NCBI GenBank assembly: GCA_003133485.1
Contig: PKXR01000104.1
Span: 11,472-18,377, forward strand
Length of the DNA: 6,906 bases
Source: Candidatus Dormiibacterota bacterium
GTDB taxonomy: Bacteria > Chloroflexota > Dormibacteria > UBA8260 > Bog-877
Reading direction: 5' to 3'
The translations under genes were made by a program, and so were the position numbers. How positions within the stretch are numbered: the stretch's first letter is position 1; each line of letters starts with the position of its first letter. The notes under the pieces are model-generated. The model made no database searches. It was not told the DNA's origin and saw only the letters and a list, made by a program, of their open reading frames with translations. Below are positions 1-4,638 of the stretch, in pieces.

Positions 1-707
1 CAAGACCGATCAGTGCTCGGTTCAGCTTCGGCCTCAAGCGCGCCGAGGTTCTGGCAGCGGCCATCAACGGCGTGACACTTCTGGTGGTGGCAGCACTCAT
101 TGGGGTGGACGCTGTTGGCCACCTCATCTCTCCCCGCTCGGTCCAAGGACTGGCCCTGCTGATCGTGGCCGGGGTGGGCGTCTTGGTCAACCTGGCGGCG
201 GTTCGCATCCTGGCGAGAGCCAACCATTCGTCGATGAGCCTCCGAGGCGCTTCAGCCCACGTTCTGACCGATCTGTACGCCTTCACTGCCACCGTCATCG
301 CCGGGGCTGCCGTCCTCGAATTTGGGTTTCTCCGCGCCGATTCGATCGCCTCACTGATAGTGGTCGTCCTGATGTGTCGCGCCGCCGGAGGACTGCTGAT
401 CGAGTCCGGTCGGATCCTTCTGGAAGGTACCCCTGAGTCGGTCGACCTCGAATTGGTCCGTCGCCACCTGACCGAGCTTCCTGACGTGCTGGCCGTTCAT
501 GAAGTCCATGCCTGGACCCTGACCTCCAACCTCCCAGTGGTTTCCGCCCACGTCATCGTCTCGGACGGCTGCCTCCGCGACGGCAGCTCCGGGAGAGTGA
601 TCGACCAACTCCAGGAGTGCCTGGCCGGACACTTCGACGTCGAGCACTCGACCTTCCAACTCGAGCCCGCCACCCATGCGGACCACGAACTGCCAGAGCA
701 CGGCTGA
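1..707 (+). CDS. CDF-family cation efflux transporter, 5'-truncated by window edge
   Basis: Proton-driven exporter of divalent metal ions (Zn, Co, Cd, Fe or Mn type) in the inner membrane. The reading frame is open from base 3 and begins RPISARFSFGLKRAEVLAAA, the loop that follows TM2 in CDF proteins, so TM1-TM2 and their metal motif lie outside the window. Four hydrophobic segments follow, roughly TM3-TM6. TM5 carries HVLTD at 258-272, matching the HxxxD half of the intramembrane metal site. A soluble C-terminal domain of about 90 residues, the CDF dimerisation and metal-sensing domain, follows and contains VHEVHAWTL. The tail is His-containing (ATHADHELPEHG). The GTG at 72 is internal to TM3 and is not the real start. 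The metal cannot be read from this fragment. The gene ends convergent to the AIM24 gene across a long gap. Confidence 0.9.
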   Translation, partial: RPISARFSFGLKRAEVLAAAINGVTLLVVAALIGVDAVGHLISPRSVQGLALLIVAGVGVLVNLAAVRILARANHSSMSLRGASAHVLTDLYAFTATVIAGAAVLEFGFLRADSIASLIVVVLMCRAAGGLLIESGRILLEGTPESVDLELVRRHLTELPDVLAVHEVHAWTLTSNLPVVSAHVIVSDGCLRDGSSGRVIDQLQECLAGHFDVEHSTFQLEPATHADHELPEHG

Positions 708-752
708 CGGGCGATCTCGCACTCTCGCTTGGACCAACGACGACGCGCCCGG

Positions 753-799
753 GGTCGTGGATCTGTCGCGGAACTGGCGCGAACGAGCGATCCGCGACC
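753..799 (+). terminator. Long imperfect hairpin downstream of CDF gene, candidate 3'-end structure
   Basis: GGTCGTGGATC (753-763) pairs with GATCCGCGACC (789-799): 11 pairs, one of them a U-G wobble. Within the loop, TCGCG (766-770) pairs with CGCGA (778-782), leaving a 7-nt apical loop. The whole forms a two-storey stem of 16 pairs about 45 nt after the CDF stop codon. The wobble pairs only in RNA from the + strand; on the other strand it would be an A-C mismatch, so a role in the CDF transcript is favoured. No U tract follows, so this is not a classical Rho-independent terminator. Confidence 0.45.
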
Positions 800-1003
800 G
801 TTGTCTGGGACTGTGATAGCGACGCGGCGGAACTCTCGGCATCCACCCTTCGGCATTAGGCTCAGTTTTTCGTGGACTGCCCCGGCGTCCCGGGCTTCGG
901 ATCGAGCTCGCGCTGCTGGAGGGAGAGCAGGCCTTCACAGACCTGGCGCCTCCGTCAGGAATCGAGGGTAGGCCCGTCCCAACACGTGGCTGAGCCGAAA
1001 CGG

Positions 1004-1036
1004 TCGGCGCTGGAGGTGAATCGCCGTGGGCGCCGA
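1004..1036. repeat. Inverted repeat TCGGCGC / GCGCCGA
   Basis: TCGGCGC (1004-1010) and GCGCCGA (1030-1036) are perfect 7-bp inverted copies separated by 19 nt. The spacer can form a small stem of its own (GGTG 1015-1018 with CGCC 1022-1025, one wobble). It lies between converging genes, about 65 nt past the AIM24 stop codon. It may contribute to termination, but there is no T-rich tail on either strand and G+C-rich DNA produces such repeats by chance fairly often. Confidence 0.3.
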
Positions 1037-1068
1037 AGTCTTCTCCTAGCCCCAAGTCGATGTGGGTA

Positions 1069-1087
1069 GGGACTCGGCCAAAGTCCC
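1069..1087 (-). terminator. Small hairpin just after AIM24 stop, weak terminator candidate
   Basis: GGGACT (1069-1074) and AGTCCC (1082-1087) form a perfect 6-bp stem with a 7-nt loop, 13 nt downstream of the AIM24 stop codon (1101-1103) on the minus strand. The position fits a terminator for the minus-strand operon, but no T tract follows in that direction. Confidence 0.35.
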
Positions 1088-1100
1088 CAAGCCGTACGCT

Positions 1101-1718
1101 TCACTCCGAGCTGGGCAGGTGGAGGTACATGGTCTGGATACCCACCCGTCCCGGTCCCCGGAAGCGGTTGAAGATCAATTCACCGACCCCGGCGAACAGA
1201 CCGGTACGGAGACCGTACACCGCCGGCCGCATTCTCACCTCAGGGTCCATGTACACCCAACCGCCCGGTTCGACATCAATCTCTTCCCCGTCCTCCAGCA
1301 CCTTCTCAAAGACGTTGCCGAAGCCGTGCAGCCAGACGACGCCGTCGGCATCGCGGGCTTCAAAGCGATCCACCCAGAAGCCGCTGTTGCCGAAGAGGTT
1401 GTTGCTGAGTCCCCGAAGGTGGCTGGTGCTATAACGAACGGAACCGGTCGCGGCCAGGAATTGGTGCTCGCGAGAGAGGATGGCGGCCCCGCGGGGAAGT
1501 TCCAGCGGGAAGACATGACCGGGGGCGTCCCGGGAAAAGGCGATGTCGCCGTGGCCCTTGGCCTCGGTCAGGAAGAGCTGCCGTCCCGCCACAAGGCGCC
1601 GTACCGCTCCCCGCACCGCCTTTAGCCTGATCTCGACCTGGGGTTCCTTCCAGAGCACCACATGGTGTTCGAAGTAGACGGGCATCGACCCGTCCAGGCT
1701 GCAGTGGAGCATCGGCAC
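1101..1718 (-). CDS. AIM24 family protein (DUF124/TIGR00266-like), start uncertain
   Basis: Named after yeast mitochondrial AIM24, this family folds as a double-stranded beta-helix; its bacterial role is unknown. Numbering from the GTG at 1718 (205 aa), family-type stretches are MPVYFEHHVVLW (12-23), FLTEAKGHGDIAFSR (49-63), WLHGFGNVFE (129-138), VEPGGWVYMD (149-158) and GPGRVGIQTMYLHLP (188-202). No signal peptide or membrane segment is visible. The GTG has GAGGG seven bases upstream (1726-1730), the best canonical start. However, the frame stays coding-like upstream (SFSLNPPQILPTR, GVTYLIEGEL), and the latter looks like the first beta-strand of the domain. Between the stop of the preceding MDR gene and 1721 there is no in-frame ATG, GTG or TTG. 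A CTG at 1799, with GGAG ten bases upstream, is a possible non-canonical start. It is the last gene of the minus-strand operon. Confidence 0.82.
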   Translation of the reverse strand: MPMLHCSLDGSMPVYFEHHVVLWKEPQVEIRLKAVRGAVRRLVAGRQLFLTEAKGHGDIAFSRDAPGHVFPLELPRGAAILSREHQFLAATGSVRYSTSHLRGLSNNLFGNSGFWVDRFEARDADGVVWLHGFGNVFEKVLEDGEEIDVEPGGWVYMDPEVRMRPAVYGLRTGLFAGVGELIFNRFRGPGRVGIQTMYLHLPSSE

Positions 1719-1866
1719 CAACTCACCCTCAATTAGATAGGTGACCCCGGGCGCGAGCCCCTCGCGGATACGGGTGGGGAGGATCTGGGGAGGATTCAGG
1801 CTGAAGCTACTCCGGTTGGGGACGGCTGCCCTGATATCGTCCCCTGTTCGGTCGTCGGGGTGTCGG

Positions 1867-2850
1867 TCAGGGAGAAGGGCGAAGAACCAGCTTGACGTGC
1901 GGGGAAGAGGCTTGGCGCTCCCAGGCGGTTGCGATCTCCGCCAGCGGGAGCTCCTCGATCTCGATCCGGATCCGGCCGCCGGCGGCGTGGCCCGCCAGTT
2001 CGCGGTAGGCCCGCGCCCTGACCTCCCAACTGGTGTTGGGGTTGGTGTGCCCAATGATTGTCAGCTGGCGCCCGCGCACGATCGCTGAGCTGAGCGTGGC
2101 ATTGTCGCTGGCGCTCTCACCCAGATTGATGATTCGGGCCGAAGGGCCCACCGCACCTAGGGCCGCTTGCAGGGGGATGCCCCACACCGGGTCGAAGACC
2201 ACGTCGAGCGGCCCCCGTGCGGCTGCGACGAACTCGTCCCGAAGTGCGTCCACGCTCTGGCCGGCGATGGCTACGACCGCATCGGCGCCCAGCTCCAGCG
2301 TCCTGGCCAGAGCCGTCAGATCGCGGCCGGCCGCCACGATCCTGCCCGCCCCTAGCAGCTTGGCGATCTGAACCCCCACCTGCCCGACGGTCCCGGTGGC
2401 CCCCAGGATCAGCACCCGCTCACCCTTCTGGAGCCTGATTTTGTCCACCAAGGAGATCCAGGCCGCCATCCCCGCCACCCCCAGGCCGGCAGCGGTAGCA
2501 GTCGGCAATTCAGCGGGGAGGGGGAGGCAAGTGGCCGAGTCGACCGCAGCCCACTCCGCTAGCGCTCCACTCGAGCTGCCGATGACCTGGAAGCGAACTC
2601 GCTTCCCCTTCAGCTCCTCGTGGCCGGCCGTGACCGTCCCGACCCCCTCCGATCCCGGAACGTAGGGAACTGAGGAGACCCCACGGAAGTGGCCTCCCGA
2701 GGCGAGCCGCAGATCGATCGGGTTGAGCGCGGCAGCCTGGACCCGGACCAGAACCTGGCCCGGACCCGGGGTGGGGCGGGCGATCTCGCGGTATGCCGGG
2801 CCGGCGCCCAGTCGGTCGATCACCGCCGCCAGCATCGTGGACTCGGTCAC
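1867..2850 (-). CDS. MDR-superfamily NAD(P)H quinone oxidoreductase-like protein, zinc-independent
   Basis: Cytoplasmic medium-chain dehydrogenase/reductase, 327 aa, full length for the quinone oxidoreductase (QOR) group, which reduces quinones or activated C=C bonds with NADPH. The GroES-like N-terminal domain (about 8-110) carries AALNPIDLRL (40-49) and VPYVPGSEGVGTV (61-73). The Rossmann domain has the dinucleotide loop GATGTVGQVGVQ (150-161). AAGR (173-176) ends strand beta-2 with an Arg, which favours NADPH. Position 43 is Asn where zinc enzymes have the catalytic Cys, and the structural four-Cys cluster is absent. The start is GTG at 2850, nine bases after the copper-protein stop, with no clear Shine-Dalgarno, which suggests translational coupling; an ATG at 2835 is an alternative. 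The substrate cannot be inferred. The gene sits between an exported copper protein and AIM24. Confidence 0.88.
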   Translation of the reverse strand: MTESTMLAAVIDRLGAGPAYREIARPTPGPGQVLVRVQAAALNPIDLRLASGGHFRGVSSVPYVPGSEGVGTVTAGHEELKGKRVRFQVIGSSSGALAEWAAVDSATCLPLPAELPTATAAGLGVAGMAAWISLVDKIRLQKGERVLILGATGTVGQVGVQIAKLLGAGRIVAAGRDLTALARTLELGADAVVAIAGQSVDALRDEFVAAARGPLDVVFDPVWGIPLQAALGAVGPSARIINLGESASDNATLSSAIVRGRQLTIIGHTNPNTSWEVRARAYRELAGHAAGGRIRIEIEELPLAEIATAWERQASSPHVKLVLRPSP

Positions 2851-2859
2851 ACCGGCCCG

Positions 2860-3774
2860 CTAGAGCTGAACGTTGGGAACTCCGCCGCTCTCGACCGTGA
2901 AGGTCACCCACATGCCGGCCGTCTCATGTCCAGGTATGAGGCAGGACATGCGATAGCTGCCCACCTGGCTGGCGGTGAATGTGAATGTCGCGGTCTGCCC
3001 GGGGGCGGTGCCGGCCAGCGGGATAGGGGTCTCGGCGCCGGGGAAGACCGGGGTCGTCCCGGTCGCGGTCACCACCGCCGCGGAGTGGTTGATGCTGCCC
3101 ACGTTGCTGAAGTCGACGGTCACGCTCCAACCGACAGGCACGGCCACCGTCATCGCTCCCTTGTCGTAGCCATCGAAGTTGAGGCCGAGGTTGACTGCCG
3201 GGGAGCCAGCCTCCAACTTCCAGGTGACCGTCTTGGTTGCGGAGTCGTAGGAAACCCACTGGTCAAGAGTCACCGTGGAGGGGGTCGCCGATGGGGTCGC
3301 GGTGGATTTCGGGGTGGGAGTGGGGGAGGGGGCGGGAGCCACCTTGGGGATCAAAAATCCGGGCCGGATCGAGACCAATCCGTCCACGGTGACGGTGACC
3401 GTCTGAGCCGAGCTGACCATGCCGCGGAGCGTCCAGTGAGTGAACGGGTGCACTGAGGGGTCAGCCGCGGTGGCGGCAAGGGTCGCCTGGTCGCCGCACG
3501 CGACCGCGATTGTGTTGATGTTGCGGGTGAAGTCAAAGCTCCGGCTCCCGACCGTTGCGACAACGCTGCCCAGCAGGCTGCTACCCGAGCTGGGGATCAG
3601 AACAGTAACGGAGCAGCCCACACCGGTGTCGGCACTGCTGAGAGGGGCTCCACCACAGCCGGCCAGGACGGTCGCCAGCCCCACCAGGCCGAGACCCAGT
3701 CCCAGGGCTCCACCAGGGGTCCACGTGAGGTCACGCCATCGTGATTTGACGAGGGCGGGACCGGCACCGTGCAT
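2860..3774 (-). CDS. Sulfocyanin-like blue copper (type 1) lipoprotein with N-terminal InlB-repeat-like domain
   Basis: Predicted exported, membrane-anchored electron-transfer protein of 304 aa. A basic N-terminus and hydrophobic stretch (21-38) end in the lipobox LAGC, with Cys40 as the lipidation site. Residues about 52-140 resemble a divergent InlB/bacterial-repeat beta domain (FTHWTLRG, TVTVTVDG, then a final Phe) and contain Cys54 and Cys93, which might form a disulfide. A Pro/Thr/Ser linker (144-167) leads to the C-terminal cupredoxin domain. That domain has the sulfocyanin pattern: NFDGYDKGAMTVAVPVGW (199-216), His230 in INHSA, then SCLIPGHETAGMW with Cys278, His283 and Met288, a Cys-X4-His-X4-Met type 1 copper site. 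The redox partner is unknown. It is the first gene of a probable operon with the MDR and AIM24 genes. The start is ATG at 3774, preceded by a TAnnnT box at leaderless spacing. Confidence 0.86.
   Translation of the reverse strand: MHGAGPALVKSRWRDLTWTPGGALGLGLGLVGLATVLAGCGGAPLSSADTGVGCSVTVLIPSSGSSLLGSVVATVGSRSFDFTRNINTIAVACGDQATLAATAADPSVHPFTHWTLRGMVSSAQTVTVTVDGLVSIRPGFLIPKVAPAPSPTPTPKSTATPSATPSTVTLDQWVSYDSATKTVTWKLEAGSPAVNLGLNFDGYDKGAMTVAVPVGWSVTVDFSNVGSINHSAAVVTATGTTPVFPGAETPIPLAGTAPGQTATFTFTASQVGSYRMSCLIPGHETAGMWVTFTVESGGVPNVQL
3311..3336 (+). other. G-quadruplex-type motif opposite the copper-protein linker
   Basis: Five G runs (3311-3314, 3316-3318, 3322-3326, 3328-3332, 3334-3336) are separated by loops of only 1, 3, 1 and 1 bases. 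They are on the + strand, the template strand of the copper-lipoprotein gene, where they encode the Pro/Thr/Ser linker. The pattern meets the usual definition of a potential quadruplex; it may simply follow from Pro codons (CCC). Confidence 0.45.
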
Positions 3775-3781
3775 TCCGATC

Positions 3782-3787
3782 AGAGTA
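3782..3787 (-). promoter_or_regulatory. Candidate leaderless -10 box of the copper-lipoprotein operon
   Basis: On the minus strand TACTCT (TAnnnT) ends seven bases before the ATG at 3774 (spacer GATCGGA), the spacing seen when transcription begins at the start codon. No recognisable -35 element lies 16-19 bp upstream. CGGA in the spacer is at best a very weak ribosome-binding sequence. Confidence 0.45.
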
Positions 3788-3793
3788 GCGGAT

Positions 3794-3817
3794 GGCGCGG
3801 CCTAAACGGCTGGCGCC
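3794..3817. promoter_or_regulatory. Dyad in divergent promoter region (copper operon / clpS)
   Basis: GGCGC (3794-3798) and GCGCC (3813-3817) form an interrupted dyad, with GCC (3800-3802) and GGC (3808-3810) extending it inward. It lies between the two opposing -10 boxes, just upstream of the copper-operon box where a -35 contact or regulator could sit. It is short and G+C-rich, so chance is a real alternative. Confidence 0.25.
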
Positions 3818-3851
3818 CTGCATCGAGGATGCCAATTGCGGGACGGCGCGC

Positions 3852-3857
3852 TACCGT
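3852..3857 (+). promoter_or_regulatory. Candidate -10 box of clpS-DUF2017
   Basis: TACCGT (TAnnnT) ends eight bases before the GTG at 3866 and two bases before the GTG at 3860. If this is the -10, transcription would begin near 3864-3866 and the second GTG would be the start of a leaderless clpS mRNA. No -35 hexamer was recognised. Confidence 0.35.
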
Positions 3858-3859
3858 AG

Positions 3860-4162
3860 GTGCCGGTGAGTGCGACCAATGAGCTCGCGGTCAAGGAGAC
3901 TGGCGCCGACCGCAAAGAGAGTGATCGCCGCGATCGCCCCTGGCAGGTGGTCGTCTGGAATGACCCGGTCACTCTGATGAGCTACGTCGTCTTCGTATTC
4001 CGCCGGTTGTTCGGTTATGACTTGACCACGGCCACTCGGCTGATGCTCCAGGTGCACAACGAGGGCAAGGCGGTGGTGGCCACCGAACCGAGGGAGCGGG
4101 CAGAGGTGGCGGTGGCTCAGCTGCACGCGCACGGACTGCAGGCGACCTTGGCCCGCGACTAG
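3860..4162 (+). CDS. clpS: ATP-dependent Clp protease adaptor ClpS
   Basis: ClpS binds proteins carrying destabilising N-terminal residues (Leu, Phe, Tyr, Trp) and hands them to the Clp ATPase (ClpA, or ClpC in Gram-positive-type bacteria) for degradation by ClpP. The product is 100 aa, normal for the family. A flexible N-terminus of about 27 residues precedes the core [20 protein letters not shown]. Asn34-Asp35 and His66 (in VHNEGKAVV) match the residues that grip the substrate's N-terminal amine, and Met40 matches the pocket gatekeeper. [16 protein letters not shown] is the conserved central helix region. Two GTG codons (3860, 3866) can start the frame; the longer form is listed, but the upstream TACCGT box favours 3866. 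The gene is followed after one base by the DUF2017 gene and is divergent from the copper-lipoprotein operon. Confidence 0.93.
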   Translation: MPVSATNELAVKETGADRKESDRRDRPWQVVVWNDPVTLMSYVVFVFRRLFGYDLTTATRLMLQVHNEGKAVVATEPRERAEVAVAQLHAHGLQATLARD

Positions 4163-4163
4163 C

Positions 4164-4613
4164 TTGGCCCAGATCAACCGGCAGGGCGAGCTGGTGTATG
4201 TGCGGGTCAGCCGCGGCGAGCGGCGCGCGCTGCTCCAGATTCTGGAGCGGCTGGAGCCGCTCGTCGACCACTCCCACTGGGCCCACCCGCGCGCGTATCT
4301 GGAGGAGGAGGACGAGGAGGAGTTCCAGCGGCTGGTGGGAACCGATCTGGCCGATTCCCGGGCGGCCGACCTGGTCCAGGTGCGGGAGGTGCTCGAATCA
4401 GATGAGCGGATCCTGCTCTCCACCGATGGCGCCATGGCCTGGCTGCGGGCGCTGAACCTGCTCCGGCTGGCCCTGGCGGAGCGGCTTGAGATCACGGCCG
4501 ATGGCTGGGAGGAGAAGTACACCCTCCAGGAGCACCGCCGACCGCCGCTGGCGACGCTCCACCTGTTGAGCTGGGTCCAGGAGGGGCTGGTCGAGGCGCT
4601 CAGCGTCAGCTGA
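4164..4613 (+). CDS. DUF2017 family protein
   Basis: Predicted cytoplasmic protein of 149 aa, of unknown function, from the family usually found next to clpS in Actinomycetota (for example Rv1331-Rv1332 of M. tuberculosis). Visible features are an N-terminal Arg-rich strand and helix (VRVSRGERRALLQILERL), a strongly acidic run at 47-53 (EEEDEEE), and the family's most conserved segment, WLRALNLLRLALAERL, at 93-108, followed by a mainly helical C-terminus. No membrane segment or catalytic motif is visible. The TTG start at 4164 lies one base after the clpS stop, so the two are almost certainly co-transcribed and translationally coupled. A GTG at 4194 has a better Shine-Dalgarno (AGGGCGAG) but would remove the conserved N-terminal strand. 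Its position suggests a link with N-degron proteolysis, but this is inference from context only. Confidence 0.85.
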   Translation: MAQINRQGELVYVRVSRGERRALLQILERLEPLVDHSHWAHPRAYLEEEDEEEFQRLVGTDLADSRAADLVQVREVLESDERILLSTDGAMAWLRALNLLRLALAERLEITADGWEEKYTLQEHRRPPLATLHLLSWVQEGLVEALSVS

Positions 4614-4638
4614 GCTGGACGCAGGGAACGATCAGCTC
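4608..4638. terminator. Small inverted repeat across the convergent stop codons
   Basis: AGCTGA (4608-4613) with TCAGCT (4632-4637), or alternatively GAGCTG (4612-4617) with CAGCTC (4633-4638), can form a 6-bp stem. The arms contain the stop codons of DUF2017 and pepP, which converge with 18 bp between them. The symmetry suits a bidirectional 3'-end structure, but the stem is short and no T tract follows. Confidence 0.25.

Larger units (their letters stand above)
708..1100. other. Convergent intergenic region with inverted repeats, no convincing gene
   Basis: This is the 393-bp space between the stop of the CDF transporter and the stop of the AIM24 gene. Several short frames cross it, but their translations are Arg/Ser/Pro-rich with no family resemblance, as expected of shadow frames in G+C-rich DNA. 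No tRNA T-arm or other RNA gene was recognised. It contains three inverted repeats (753-799, 1004-1036, 1069-1087). Because genes converge here from both sides, transcription termination or mRNA 3'-end structure is the simplest role. A short T run at 866-870 has no clean hairpin directly before it. Confidence 0.6.

Noticed and set aside
730..813. A protein-like stretch (WTNDDAPGVVDLSRNWRER) in the intergenic region, perhaps a gene remnant
   Set aside because: No start codon or upstream continuation is convincing, it overlaps the 753-799 hairpin, and I recognise no family; chance is more likely.
866..870. A T run as the tail of a Rho-independent terminator
   Set aside because: No stable G+C-rich hairpin lies directly before it on the + strand, and the 753-799 hairpin is too far away.
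351..1055. A 234-codon minus-strand open frame across the CDF gene and the intergenic region
   Set aside because: It is antisense to a clear CDF transporter over much of its length. Its translation is Arg/Ser/Pro-rich with no domain, which is normal for shadow frames in G+C-rich DNA.
1101..2054. AIM24 read as a 317-residue protein starting at TTG 2054
   Set aside because: This would overlap the MDR gene by nearly 190 bp, and the first 60 or so residues are Arg/Pro/Ser-rich shadow sequence of that gene.
2617..2625. A GHE tripeptide in the MDR protein, as in zinc alcohol dehydrogenases
   Set aside because: The catalytic Cys is replaced by Asn43 and the structural four-Cys cluster is absent. 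The surrounding sequence matches the zinc-independent QOR group, so GHE is coincidental.
2689..3456. A 255-codon plus-strand open frame across the MDR and copper-protein genes
   Set aside because: Gly/Arg/His-rich shadow of two real minus-strand genes.
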